Shown: positions 24,363-37,312 of the stretch, in pieces | How the letters are laid out: every line of letters starts with the position of its first letter | Numbering within the stretch: the stretch's first letter is position 1 | The notes under the pieces: generated by a model | What the model saw: the letters and a program-made list of their open reading frames with translations, nothing else | Databases searched by the model: none | What the model was told of the DNA's origin: nothing | Source of the DNA: Epiperipatus broadwayi | Taxonomy: Eukaryota > Onychophora > Udeonychophora > Euonychophora > Peripatidae | DNA: 64,000 nt | Direction of reading: 5' to 3' | Assembly (NCBI GenBank): GCA_028023455.1 | Contig: JAQFVV010006203.1 | Span: forward strand, 9,154,876 to 9,218,875 | Position numbers and translations under genes: made by a program

Positions 24363-25324
24363 TAAACATTAACATTTTGCCAGATTAACAAACTGATTTA
24401 GTGTTTTAAGATAGTTAACTGTAAGTTAATCTAGAGTTTTTCTTTCAGATAGTTAACTCATAATTAATTCATTTACATATTCAATATTGATTAATAAATG
24501 CTATCTAGTTATTTATAACTATATTGTAAACCAATATTGGAAAAACATTCATCATCTGGAAGATATCTTATCTCTTAGTGTTTATAAAGATCTCATACAA
24601 AAATCAAGTGTTTAAGCTGTTTTATCATTTTATCTATATGGTAGTTGATTCTTATAAAACATTTTCACTATCTTTTACTTAATTCCTGTATCAGTAGTCA
24701 ATATATCTAATTGCAATTCAATTGATTTGACAAATGAAATTGCATCCCAATCAGCCTATCTTAATAGACCAATTAACACTCCCATTGGTTATTCATTATT
24801 GCTAATAACAACTTGTACACTTATATTCATAACTGAAATTCTGTTCAACTTCTGCACTATTGATATAATAGTGTTAGCTATATTTTTAAACATTTAATAC
24901 TTGAGCATTAAAACACTTTTTTGATTAATGTTTAAACCTATTTATTATTATAAAAATTTATTTAAATGGTATACTTAAATTTTTTGCCTTGAAGTATAAG
25001 TATTATAAAAATGAGTATGTCTTAATTTTTTTATATAATATACTCAAATCATTCATCTCTCACAACATTCTAACTCTTGCAGTATCAATGACTAAATCAT
25101 TAAGCAAACAAAAATTATTCCTTTCTTAATTGCATTAATTATATAGGAAACAAATTTAAATAGTAATAAATGTGAGAATGAAATTCTATTCAAATACACA
25201 TATTCAACTTTTAAATAAATTCCTTTCAAATAATATTTTGATTTTTTTAAACATCTTTTTGAAGGTAATCTCATTTTTCTATCATCTCCAAAATGCCTTG
25301 CATAGTTTAGATCAGTAATAAAAA

Positions 25325-25435
25325 GGTGGAATCTGAAATTCAGTGCCCAAGGATTGTAGCTTCAACTCTATCACTTCTATTGCTCAAATTTCTTAAGAAT
25401 TTTCAAGCAATAAACCATTTGATTATTTTTTTCAA
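25325..25435 (+). repeat. SINE-like copy (family B), well preserved 3' end
   Basis: ATTGTAGCTTCAACTCTATC (B-box region) is followed by CACTTCTATTGCTCAAATTT and then GCAATAAACCATTTGATTAT. The last two blocks align well with the copy at 37.2-37.3 kb. This and the 37-kb copy define the family best. Confidence 0.55.
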
Positions 25436-26117
25436 TAATTACTTTTATTCATAGTTGGGCATTGGAAGTAACGAGTTGCTATAGTTAAGCAAGAACTGAT
25501 ATTTTAATACCTTTGGGAACATTTCTACAACTAAAATTATTTCAGTAATTGGCTCTATGACAAAAATACATTATTGCCCTCAACTAAGAATAGCCTAACA
25601 TCTAATTATTAGATGATTATTTATTTTACCTGCAGGATAGTTAGATTAAATAAATCCTGAAATTGCTCAGTTTTTAATTTAGCAGAAAAATCTCCATCTT
25701 CATTCTATATTTAAACCTATATCACTTCTGATAAGTCATAAAAAAATATTACTATGATTGTTAAAAAAATCGTCAAACTACTTTAAGGGTATTTCACCTT
25801 ATTTCTTCCATTTCAGTGCCAGCTGCTGTAAGTCTTAATAATTAATAAATGATAGTGCTATATCTAAATTCTCAGATTAATTTCTGGCATTAGAGATTTG
25901 AATATAATTTAGTGTGTGTTTATTACTCAAACTTACAATAGGTAAGTGAATAGAGTGAAATTACTGCCCTTAATAAAAATATTTAATATATATACTGTTA
26001 TCTCAATTAATATATAAGTTTAAATTAAAGAAACAAATAAAAAAAAGTTTCTATTAAAAATAAAATTAATTTCACATTTTCATCTTTAGGAGAATATATA
26101 GCTCTGCATAATTAAGT
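25436..26117. other. AT-rich DNA between two SINE-like copies
   Basis: Nothing recognisable apart from short A/T runs. Confidence 0.5.
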
Positions 26118-26215
26118 GCAGTGGCTGAGTAGTGATTATGGAGCTGGAGATCCATGAATTGTGGCTTTAACTTATTTCTGGTATTAGCAATAAACTACTT
26201 GATTATTATTTAGAG
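26118..26215 (+). repeat. SINE-like copy (family B)
   Basis: GCAGTGGCTGAGTAGTGATTA is a good tRNA-type A box (quoted core GGCTGAGTAGT). TGTGGCTTTAACTT takes the B-box position, and GCAATAAACTACTTGATTAT is the 3' motif. Having both ends, this copy shows the family is tRNA-derived. Confidence 0.55.
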
Positions 26216-26417
26216 AATATATATACAATTTTTTTTTTGATTTTTATTAATTACATTTCTCACTTCCCCCAGCATGGCAAACATCAACCAATGAAGAAAC
26301 TCATATCACCTCCTCTTACTATGCATACATTTTATAAAAAACCTTATTATGCGCTTGAGTACCAAACACTTGAATCTCCATACCAGGATTGACTGCTCAA
26401 TATTTCCCCAATTATAT

Positions 26418-26462
26418 GACTCTCACATCAGGTAGAGACTGGTTTCTATCCAGTTTTAATAT
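26418..26462 (+). repeat. Inverted-repeat partner of 27371-27415
   Basis: GACTGGTTTCTATCCA and flanking bases are repeated in reverse complement at 27371-27415 (about 45 bp, several mismatches). The two lie 0.9 kb apart and belong to an unidentified dispersed repeat. Confidence 0.55.
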
Positions 26463-27312
26463 CTTGTGAAAAGAGGAATAATTATTTCATTGCAAATTTC
26501 AACCTCTTTTGGTTTTATTAATGCACTTCACATCTCAACCCATCATATCATGAATGTTTAACAATACAGAACATTCTATGAATTTTATGGAAGTCTTCAT
26601 TAACCAGCTGAACTAGTCAACATCCAAATGTCCATGCCCTGTTGACAGTTTGATATTCATCCACTATAACAATCTCATGTGGAATATTAAAATACCCTTC
26701 TTTTAATAGTAAAAAAGTCAAGTCATACATCACTTGACTTAATTTATTAAGCTTATACTACAAATGCAATATAATGAGCATGCTAATAGCTCTAAACAAA
26801 CTTTTCCGATAAAGGCCAGAAGAGAAAGCATTTAAAATCTCTATATAGAATTATCCCTATCCCCAAACTGTTTTTGAACTAAATTGCACAGTATTTAAAA
26901 TGCTGATTACTGAGCATATACTGATAGTTTCATTAGCTAGATTTAAATGATAAAATTACTAATGACTAAAATTTCTACTTTCAACTTTTTATATCAAATG
27001 AATATAAAAAAAACAAAACATGAAAGATCACAACAGCAGAAAACTTCTGTAGTGCAATTTTCACTTCATCACTCTCTGCCTTTAACACTTTGTGGATGGG
27101 GTGTGATCATAAACATATAACCAAAGACATAAAAAAATGTACAATCCCCAATATGCACATTTCATGTGAATGAGCACTCATCAGTTGGCCTAGATGACAA
27201 TCTCTTACACATATGTTTATCATTGTTCAATATATATATATATATAGCCAATTTCAACAATTTAATTGATGTTCTTACAACTTTAACACAAACTACTTGA
27301 TGAACATATATT

Positions 27313-27494
27313 AAATTTTTATTAGTCATTCATTAGATTAGAGATTATTTACTTAATGAATAATTTTTCTGTAATAGTAAGTGGATAGAAACCAGTCCCT
27401 ACTTTGTGTGAGAGTAATAAAGTGAAAATTACACTACAAAAATATTATTCATTAAATGGATAATCTCTATTCTAATAAATGACTAATAAAAATT
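27313..27494. mobile_element. Short MITE with ~60-bp inverted arms
   Basis: Left arm 27313-27374 and right arm 27434-27494 pair with few mismatches; outer ends read AATTTTTATTAGTCATT inward. The central ~60 bp holds the GTGGATAGAAACCAGTCCCTA block found inverted at 26418. No coding capacity. Confidence 0.7.
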
Positions 27495-28864
27495 ATTAAC
27501 AGCATCTCTTATATAAAATGATAACATAATTATTTTATACATAATTATTCAGTATAACATCATCATTATATTATTTCGACATATTTGCATTTTCATCCAT
27601 TTAAATTTACACGATCCATTTTCTAAATAAAATTGTTTTATATGTAATAATTTAAAAAATATTAGTAATAACTATGTATACTTTGCTTTCTACAAATTGT
27701 ATATTTTCATGTAGATTTGAGTACTTAGAAACTTATATTATTCTCTGAAACACTCTTAGTTTCAATAACTTTATATAATAAATATCCTATTATGCTTAAC
27801 AATTTTATGGCATAATTCTAATTAGATATATTTGTCATTATAATGCCTAGTGTGGTATAGCACAATAATAGCATGACATATTCAAAAAGGTTTTGCTTCA
27901 ATTCTCAGTTGAACAAAGTAAAAAAAATATATAGATTAAAAAATAATGAAGAAAAAGATATGACAATTAACATGTTACATGATTCAGATATTGCTGACTT
28001 TGATAAAAGAAAAATTGTGTTTCATCTTATTTTTGCATTGTAAAGATTTCTATCGGAATGCATAACATTTATTGAATAGTATTGTTACGACTTTCTGGAC
28101 AACCAATTATATAGTTGTTTTATCATTATAATCAGTTGTTCTCCAAAAGACATATCTCAAACACATTTCTCTTGCTCATATTCTAAAACTTATTCATAAG
28201 ATATTGCTCAGCGTACTTCTGAATTTAGTATAGTATTAAAAATCTTATAATTAATAAATACAAATATAGACAAAAATGTCTCTATATATGTAATTATTTA
28301 GTGAGATAAAGTATATACCACATTGTATATCTTATAGTGTAAAATAAATTGCTTTTTATTTTAAATACCATTCTAGTCAGTATTTTTTAACATATTTCTT
28401 CTTTATTATAGTAAACTGAAGACTAAAATAAAGCAACTAGATACAATTTTATTAATTTCAGAGCAAATATTAACAGTTATTCAAAAAATCATGTAACATT
28501 TAAATACCAAAGAGAAGAGGAATAGATCCATTTAATTGACTAAACTGAGATGTTTCTAAACTTTTTTTTTGCTAGAAATCAATTCAAGAATCTTTAGTTC
28601 TTAAATGCAGACCTTACTAAGAACCAAAGCACATGTGGTAAAGTCAGCATTTTTTTGATTCATTAATATATTTATGATCCAAAAGATCTTTTCAAATGTT
28701 TACATATAATTTTTTTTTTTAAAAAACACCATTAAAATGTTATTAATTTAATGTAATAAATATAAAATTACATGTTTTATATTTAGAATAAGATTATTAA
28801 AAAGATGGGGAAAGAAATAAACTGAAACTATATAAACAATAATTTAGATAAAGATCAGACATTA
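27495..28864. other. AT-rich DNA, no gene seen
   Basis: No supported gene. A weak tRNA-like start (TAGTGTGGTATAGCACAAT) near 27848 may be another degraded SINE. Confidence 0.4.
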
Positions 28865-29000
28865 AATTTTTTTTTAATGTTATCATCAATCACAGTAAAT
28901 AAAATAGCCTTTAAATAGTCTATTGCAGGGCAAAAGCCTCTTCAGCAATCCCCACAGTGAAAAGAAGGCATTGATCACTAGTCTTGCTAAACAATATATA
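28865..29000 (-). repeat. LINE 3' tail (orphan fragment)
   Basis: On the minus strand CTGAAGAGGCTTTTGCCCTG is followed by CAATAGACTATTTAAAGGCT and then TGTGATTGATGAT. This is the layout of the 3' end common to many RTE-like LINEs in protostome animals, where a fixed block around AGGCC-CCAGCAGTGGAC leads to GGCTGATGATGATG repeats. No reverse-transcriptase reading was found upstream, so this is probably a 5'-truncated copy. Confidence 0.45.
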
Positions 29001-31734
29001 GACAGTGTTAAAGTGATTTTCAATCCTTGTCCTCAAGCTATGAATAGCTAAGTATCCATTTACCCATCAATATTGAATGACTAATTCGATTTGCTATGAA
29101 ACATCTATCAGAGGAAAAAATCTTAAGGCTAACTGGAACCAGGCAAAAAAAAATTCTGACAAAGCTCAGGTCTTGGTGGACAAGTTTACTACTCCACTGT
29201 GATTAAACCTTTATTGAACACAGTACACTTTATTAATTAAAAAGATTTCCAAGAATAACTGATCACTATTGAAAAATAAAACATTAAAAACTAAGGTACA
29301 AGCATGTTAAATTCAATTCAAATTTCTGTCTTTATATAACAATTATTAATAAATGATTTTTACAATACACAAAACTTCATACTTATTTGTTATATTATTA
29401 AAAAAAAATCAGCATTTTTTTACATAATCAATTTTAAATGATAAAATCTAATTTACTTTTAGTCATTGTGGAATATAGGTTTTTTTTTTGTTTGTTTGTT
29501 TTAATTTTGAATAGTGCTATACCACTTTTAAGCCAGCTTAATTAAAACATAATCGATAAAGTGACATTGCCATTTTAAGAGTAAAAATTGGCCTTTTCTA
29601 TATATATATAATCATTTTTTGTCATCTGACTGCAGTAAAATTGATTTTTATAACATCACATATCCTCCTTCCCAAAAATTTAATATATCAGTTTTAATTC
29701 AAATTTTATATTATCAGTTGGGAAATGAAATAAAATACTAATGTTTTTAAATCATGCTACTTTATCAACAGTATAAAATTCCAATTCTAGACCATTTTTA
29801 TTTTACTCAGTAATGTTTCTAGATTATATTACATGGAGTAAAAATTAAAGATAAACCTAAAAACACCCTTCTCAAAATGCATTTCACAATACCTTATTTA
29901 CTACACATATAGTGTATGATATTTTTGACTGATTATCAATCATTTTCAGATCTAAAAAGATAAGTCTATCACAATTATGTATTAATAAACATTCAATAAT
30001 TTATCTAAAATGTGTAATATATATATATAATTATGATTATTTACAAATGTCTTAACACATTGTATACATCCTTAAATCCATCAATTGAAAATATTTTAAA
30101 AATTAAATATATATATGTCCAAACATATAAATCAAATCAAATATATTTATTCATAAACAACCATGCTAAATATTTATACATACTAAAATAAAAATATTAT
30201 CATTAAAATATTCAATATTTATGTGCTTAAATCTTAATATGTGTAGATATAACATTATTGGTTATAAATAGTTATACATATTTTGGTTTATATGTTTGCA
30301 CATGAAAACATAGAGATTGAATATTTTTATTTTTTAAATATTTTTAGTTTTTAATCGATAGAATTTAATATATTTATAAATAACAATATATATATATATA
30401 TATGATATTAGATAGTTATTGTAGGTTTATGTAATAGATAAGTGTAATATAATTGTTTTTTTTTAATTTGAAGAAGTTTACTAGTTAGTTGCAAGAGTCA
30501 TATGTATTAAATAAAGTATTGTGGAAGGTGCATTTTAAGAATTTTTTTTTATTTTGTAAAGATTTATAATAGTAATTCGCGTGTTTTTATTGGTTGAAGT
30601 AATTTATCACTAGGATATCAAAACCTACTTTAAGCTGAAAACTTAATAGATATTTTTATATTTATAGATAGAATTTTACAGCATTGATAAATATAAAAAA
30701 CTTGCAAAACTAAACCTCCAAATATTAGTTATATCAATGCTACATCGTTTACATTTAGATGATAAAAAAATCCACTTTCACCTGCTATGCAAGGTCTTAT
30801 ATGGATAATGCATCAAAACAATGCCAATTATTAGGGTTGTTATCAAATCAACTAAGATGTTGTAACTTCATTTGAATCATCATATATTTCAATTCATAAC
30901 ATAGTTATTTTCTACTCATTTTTATACATTTGTAAACAATCTAACAAATATCTAATACATAATGATAAAAATTTTGCTGATAATTCCATTTGTAGACAAA
31001 ATAAAATTCATTTTTTATTTGCAATATGGATGACCAATATTGGACATTTGTCATCATAATTTTTATCAGCCCTATAAAAATCCAATGTTACAAATTTTGA
31101 TATTTGGTAATTTATTTGCAAGGCTATTAAAATAATAAAAAAAAAAGTCTGTATTGTAAATTTAAATAAAAACTGATTTGAATGAAACTTCAATAATATC
31201 TCAATTGATTTGATATTTATCCTAATATTTATAATTGAATTGTTGTAATTTAATATTCATATAAACTCTTGGATAATAGTCAAAAGAAGATTCATTTTTT
31301 ATTCGTAAAATGAATGACTTCGATTTTAGGTGTGTTGCAATAATATGGCCAGCACATGGAGGTTTATTTCATTTTTTTCTACAAGCACAGTAAATCCAAA
31401 AAAGTTCAATAAATATATCAATCCAAATCACTTTTGTAAATATATCTGAGTTGTATCATAGTCAATCTCAGATAGAAAAAAATATTTTAGATACAAATTA
31501 CTTATTTTAACATACACCTGAGAATTATTATAACATACACTAACGTAAGAATATTATAATAAATGTTATTTTTAAAAATAAAATTATTCTTTTGTAAAAA
31601 ATTACAAAGATAAATATATAAAGCTATGATCTCAAAGTCATAGGATAAGATATCTCCTCATCACTGATACAAGTTAAATCATATAATTTTTTGTTTTTTC
31701 AATCAGCACAGATATTCATTTGACAAATGAAATT
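29001..31734. other. AT-rich DNA with TA microsatellites
   Basis: No gene seen. TA runs occur near 30014, 30105 and 30388-30405. Open frames such as 31008-31193 have no family signature. Confidence 0.45.
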
Positions 31735-31870
31735 AAACTGTTACCATTACCTTTCAGTAGATAATGATTTATTCACCAATACTGGATTGACAATGATCTA
31801 AGTATCTGATTTAAACCTGACCATGGTTACAACAGGTAGATACATTAATCACTAAGTCACAGATAAGATA
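31735..31870 (-). repeat. SINE-like copy (family B), minus strand
   Basis: Reading the minus strand, TGTGACTTAGTGATTAATG (A-box-like) is followed by CATGGTCAGGTTTAAATCAG (B-box-like) and then GGTGAATAAATCATTATC, a diverged form of the family 3' motif. The order and spacing match plus-strand copies elsewhere in the window. Confidence 0.45.
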
Positions 31871-32092
31871 AAGATAATCATGCATTGAGCACTAGTAGGA
31901 GTACAATGAAAATTATATTATCTTGTAACTATATATATATATATATATTATAGAAGTGCATAATATTCATTTGATCAATCCAGAATAACTAGAGATCTTT
32001 ACTCTCTTGCTAAAAACAACTGGATATCTATTTATCAACTATTATTTTATAAATAGCTAGATTGGTTTTGGGTCAACTATTTAAAAAAAAAT

Positions 32093-32202
32093 CTTAACTA
32101 TATTTGTGAACTGGAAACATTTCAACTTTATCAAAGGCTTTTAATCCTAACTGCATCTGTGAATTGGAAAAATTTCAACTTTCAAAAAGGCTTTGGTTCA
32201 AA
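32093..32202 (+). repeat. 54-bp tandem duplication ending in a tRNA-like B box
   Basis: TAACTATATTTGTGAACTGG begins the first unit and TAACTGCATCTGTGAATTGG the second, 54 bp later; both continue through ATTTCAACTTT. Directly after the second unit GGTTCAAACCC is a good B box, suggesting that the duplicated sequence abuts or is part of a SINE. Confidence 0.65.
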
Positions 32203-32275
32203 CCCCCGTGTCATAAGAATGAAAGATTTGCTAAGGCTATTCAATATATTTATTAAAAATAAGTCCCCTTGAGAT

Positions 32276-32345
32276 TTGGCACAGTGGTAGAGACAACCTA
32301 ACGTTCAAAGATCACAGTCCAGCTCTGCTTTTGATTTTTAAACTT
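32276..32345 (+). repeat. tRNA-like SINE head
   Basis: GATTTGGCACAGTGGTAGAG is a strong tRNA-type A box. GATCACAGTCCAGC takes the B-box position. It lies directly upstream of, and opposite in orientation to, the family A SINE at 32371-32450. Confidence 0.45.
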
Positions 32346-32370
32346 CTTATAAACTTTTGAAAAACACTTA

Positions 32371-32450
32371 TGTCAAAGCATTAGCCGGGAAGCGAACCCT
32401 AGGACAAATGCTTGTAAGGCAGCTGTGCTAACCACTCAGCCACCAACGCT
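32371..32450 (-). repeat. tRNA-Val-like SINE head (family A), best copy
   Basis: On the minus strand the segment opens GCGTTGGTGGCTGAGTGG and closes GGTTCGCTTCCCGGCTAATG, then C. The 5' GCGTTGG and 3' CTAATGC ends form a complete 7-bp acceptor stem if G-U pairs are allowed. A 7-base loop CTTACAA would give anticodon TAC (Val). The T stem and anticodon stem each contain a mismatch. Sequence continuing past the tRNA end (TTTGACA) is shared with copies at 12.7 and 57.6 kb, so I read this as a SINE head and not a working tRNA gene. Confidence 0.65.
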
Positions 32451-33176
32451 TGAAACACTTCTTCCACTATTTTTTTGCATTAAAATAGAATAAATGCATT
32501 ATAACTTTTGTAATCACACATAAATAATAACAATTCCATGCTTAACATAAAATATTAGTGTATTTCATATGCAGATATATATAACAAATAATTTCTATTT
32601 AAAACACCCCCCCCCCCCAAACTGACAATGATTAAATAGAAAAATTAAAATATTTCAGATATAATAAAAAGTTATATACATAAGATTGTTATCTATTATA
32701 ATTCTATTCGTGTTGAGTTTTCTCTTCACTTAAACTCAAATGTCTAAGTACTAGATGAAAATAACAAAATGATCATATTTTCTATTCAAAGCTACATCAT
32801 CATCTTTAAAATATAATTCTGAAGTTCTGAATCATAAAAGTTATATATATATATACTGTTTATATATATATATGTTCTGTATGTGTTTCATAAATTTTTA
32901 TTTGTTATCAGTTTATCCATCATCTCAATTTCACTATATCATAACTATCTACCAATGCAGAAAGTCAGATTATCTTTTATCACTATGCACCCAATTTACA
33001 AATAGCCTTCACTCTTCAGATGAGTTAAATATCAAACATCTGAATTTTTTAACAACCCTATAACTTTCACTACATCACTCTCATGCAAGATAAGGACTTT
33101 ATCCATTTTTAGCACTATGGAAGGATGAGTAATCATTGCATGGTAGATATATATTTTCTAAGTTTTCTTGATTTAT

Positions 33177-33395
33177 ATCAATGCAATCCTTATCCCAATG
33201 CTAGCATATCACAAATATCCTCCAGCAGAGACAATCAGATCACCCTCTTTCATTAGGCATCACACAAATCTGTGTAGGTTATATTTTTTGTTGGATTTTT
33301 ATCAATGCAATCCTTATCTCAACACTAGCGTATCACAAACATCTTCTAGCAGAGACAATTAGACCATCCTCTTTCATTATGTATGCCAGGCCATC
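33177..33395 (+). repeat. 124-bp tandem duplication
   Basis: ATCAATGCAATCCTTATC recurs at 33177 and 33301. Both units continue through CTAGC, TATCACAAA, GCAGAGACAAT and CCTCTTTCATTA with a few substitutions. A much more diverged related stretch may precede them at about 32935-33050. The open frames at 32872-33063 and 33168-33362 are by-products of this repeat. Confidence 0.75.
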
Positions 33396-34842
33396 AAGTT
33401 GAATGCACTAATAAAAATTATCTATGTTAAATTTTTTGTTTGAAGACAGGTTGATGTAACAAGGTGATATCTTCCAGCTACAAATACATAGATACTAATT
33501 TATCACATAATATTGCATATAGCTAGATGGCAGCCTGAAATTTTCTGAATTCACCAGTAAAAAAATATTTAGCAACTCCATTAATTTGAACCCAAGTTTA
33601 TGACAATGGCAGATTAATAAATTAATTACTGCATCACAATTCTCTATGCTAGATATATTTGTGTTGACAGATATTTCCAGTTGAACAGTTTATATTTTTG
33701 CTAAATAATATATATATTAAAAGTGCAAATTTATTTTAATTTGCAAACAAGAATTAAAGAATATGTACTAAATATTCCATTAATGCTATAATGCATTATT
33801 TTATTTGCATATAATACAACTAGAAAATGTGATTTCAAGCTAACCATTTAGAAATGAAATTTAAACAAATATATGAGTCAGGGGTCAGAATATTATATGA
33901 TGTGAATCAAGTAGAACATTTTAATTCAAAATTAAAGAATAAAATAATACATACAATTATGTACAGTTAGATTAAATCAGTGGCATATCCAAAAATGGAA
34001 ACAGCAACATAATTTCAACCTGATTTTTCTTTATAGTCAGTGCATTGATATTCATCTCATTCATCCCGATCATGATCATCACCATCACTGATTATTTACC
34101 AAAAAACCAGACCTTGCACAACTCTCCAAATGCCTTTCTATGCAATGTTCTCATCTTTAGATATTCATAACTATTCTGCTTTTAAACTATCAACAAGATA
34201 AATAATAAAATAACATTGTTATTTCTACCATTGAGAAAAACTATCAATCAAATATAAAAAAATTAAATAATGAAAATTATCAGTTCATCACTTATCAATA
34301 TTTTAAGATAATATAAAGACACTCATTGAAAATAAAAAGATATAGTAAAGCAATTGCAAGTCAGTTAAGAACAGCTATATATACAATATTTATAATCAGT
34401 GGAGTAGATAGAATTCTTCGACTCCTACACAAAATTTCTAAACAGGCATTTATTTGTACCATATAATACTTTCCTTTTCAACCTTTAATTTAATGAGTGA
34501 CAGTCAAAGGGCTTTTAAGAGCCAAGGACATATAAGCTTTACTCTAGTTTACGTCAGGATAATTATGACACTGTTCATTCTCAACCAATATTGAAAAATA
34601 TGAATCAGATATTTGGGGGGGGGGGGGAAGATAAACTTGCCTAGAATATCTTAAGCTACTTTCAAAACTATAGATTTGCATATGAAGGGTTAGATGTGAG
34701 AGACTCTCCTTATATTCAGTCACTATATTACAAGGTCATAATAATTAAATCTCATTCACTATAATGCAGATTAAAATTTAAAAATCCATTATGTAATAAA
34801 TATAGTTTTACTTCTCAATATTATGTAACAAAAAACATTTAT
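33396..34842. other. AT-rich DNA, no gene seen
   Basis: No coding signal. A run of 15 G occurs at about 34614-34628. Confidence 0.45.
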
Positions 34843-34939
34843 TTATAATTGTTAATAAAGAAGAAGATATAAATTAATATTAAAGTTCATCGGCTTAACG
34901 TTTTCGAGGATCCATGCCTCATATTCATAGCCTTCATAA
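34843..34939 (+). repeat. Dispersed ~95-bp repeat, copy 1
   Basis: Nearly identical to 49387-49480: both contain GAAGATATAAATTAATAT, then ATCGGCTTAACGTTTT, then GAGGATCCATGCCTCATATT and CATAGCCTTCAT. Flanks outside these limits do not match. There are no inverted termini, so the element type is unknown. Confidence 0.8.
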
Positions 34940-37184
34940 TATAAATTGTTAACTTACAAGGTGATAAATAAGATTTACAACTTTAATTATGGTTTAAAAT
35001 ATTAATTTTTGACTCAAAACTTATAAAACATATTTGTAAAAATGTATGCAAAAACTGGTTATAATAGAAATGAGAATTATGCTTTTTGATTAAGTTGCAC
35101 TTAAAAAAAACATATATATATATTTGCATTTCATTAATATATGAAATCACTATTTTGTGATGTAAATTATATATTATCAAGCAATAACAATCATTATCAT
35201 TAAATAATTACTTCAAGGCCATTTTTTCTCCTAGGGGGGGTTTGATGATTTTTACAATGATAGTATAAAAAAAATCTGTGAGTCATATTCTCTTAACAAA
35301 AGTAACTAATATTATACTTCTTTATAAAGTCTTTGTGACTATTAGAATGTGAATGAGATCTGCTTCTTCCATGTAAATCATACTCAAATTCATCATAAAA
35401 CTTTTTTTTCAGGAAGTTTTACCATTCATTCACTCCTTGTTTAGTAGATTTAATAAAATGACATCCAACAAAAGATATCCTAAATAGTCTTTCAAAATTG
35501 TTATTGCATTTTCACAATATTATGGCATATTTATATATAAAAAAAATCCTATTGTCGTTATAATTATAAACAGTCCATGTTTCAATTCATTACAATAAGT
35601 TTGACTGAACAGTAAGCTCTATTTGCAACTAATTTAGCTGATGTATGCTCTTAAGAATACTCTTTATCTTTTATTAAATGCAGTGGTAACATAATAAAAT
35701 CTGTGTTTCATCTCAACATCCAAGTCCATCATTTTATCTAAAAAGTTACCAAATTTAATTGATTGACATTCTTAAGCTGATAACCATCTGAGCCAAAAGT
35801 CATTAAAGGTTCCTTTCTTTGTTTGCAAAAAAAAAAAAAAAAAATCAATTGATTTGTCATTCATGATGTCAAAGGGACATTCAAGAGCTAGAAATATCAG
35901 ATCAGGATATTTTAAACTCTCGAATCTATCACTCTACTAAACCACTCTGATACAATAAACCTTTTTTCTTAATCACCAAATTTGCCTTTGATATTAGCCC
36001 ATCCTCAGTTCTTGTTTAAAACACCTTTTATAGCTGATTATTTTTTAAAATATGAATAATTTAGTTTTCTGAATTTCTTAATATTTTCTTACATTGTATA
36101 TAAATTTAGTTTTCTGCCAAAAACACATAGAATAATGAGGCCAATATTTATTTCCATAACAAATTTAATAAGTAATTGAATAAAGTTATCCAAACAATTC
36201 TTTCCAGTTTAACCCATTATTCTTAAAAAAAAGGTAATGAGTACACACAAACAAAATTTCAATTTATAAAATATTTAAATACCTTTATCTATACCATTGA
36301 TTATAACCTTAGCCTTATTATTTATCATTTGAATATTTAAATTTTAAAGAATTACTGGTTATTGTTCTATCAAAGTCTCTAATGTGGAAACTTGGTACAG
36401 AAATCCTTTGACCATCAATATTAATTCAACAATCTTTCAAAATATTTGACTTTGCCATTCCATTTCTACTCTAGGATCTTAATATGACATGATTATACTG
36501 GATACATTTTTTCATTCCAAATGCATAATAAATATGCTTTGAATAAATCAATGACAATCAAGAGCAGTGCAGCCAAAGTAATACAACTACTTTTTAGATA
36601 GTTGACCTTCTGTCAAAAATGGATTTGCTCTTGCCACTTTATATTCTTATCTCGCTAAAAATTTGAATCTGAGGAAATTTTGCTTGTATAACTGTATACA
36701 AGAAACTATATATTTTAGAAATATTAAAATAAGATTATGAATCCTGGCTGGATCAATACAAGAGCAGTGTATCACATCAAGGAAAACCATTTAGGTAAAA
36801 TCTAGTCATAAGAATGTGATTACACTCCATCTAATATCATTTGATTTATATATATATATATATAGCTTTCTCATTATTCATTTTCTTTATAAATCCTCAT
36901 TTTATTGTATAAATCAAATTTTTTCCCCACATCCGTCATCATCTGACTTGATTTTTTTTTTGTTGTAATTATATATCATCATTACATAGTGAAAGTAATG
37001 GGAAAAGAATATACCTAAAACTGACGATTAGTCATAGTCAAATTATAGATGGAATGAAGAAAAAATTTTGATTCATATTATAAAATTTGTAAAGAAAATA
37101 ATTTATACATTAAAATTAATGAGTAACTTGAAAGAAACAGATATTTAGTCAGATTCACTTAATCAATTTATTTACTGATATGTG
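34940..37184. other. AT-rich DNA, possibly degraded LINE traces
   Basis: No gene is supported. On the minus strand of 35280-35830 some short readings faintly recall the C-terminal region of LINE proteins, but no motif is clear enough to call. TA runs lie near 36846-36865. Confidence 0.3.
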
Positions 37185-37312
37185 CATTTGCTGCAGCAAT
37201 AGAATGGCAAACTGTAAAGCTCAAGGTCGATAAATTAAACTAAGTTCTGTCACTTCCGATGCCCAAACATATTATGAACCCCTGAGCAATAAACTATGTG
37301 ATTATTTAACTA
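37185..37312 (+). repeat. SINE-like copy (family B)
   Basis: AATAGAATGGCAAACTG matches the copy near 21.85 kb. TCTGTCACTTCCGATGCCCAAA and GCAATAAACTATGTGATTAT match the copy near 25.4 kb. It therefore links the 5' and 3' parts of the family. Confidence 0.55.

Noticed and set aside
32376-32450. Functional tRNA-Val gene
   Set aside because: There are mismatches in the T and anticodon stems, and the sequence beyond the tRNA end is repeated at 12.7 and 57.6 kb, which indicates a SINE.
32872-33362. Two ~64-codon open frames
   Set aside because: The second is generated by the 124-bp tandem duplication and the first by a possible diverged unit; neither has a protein signature.
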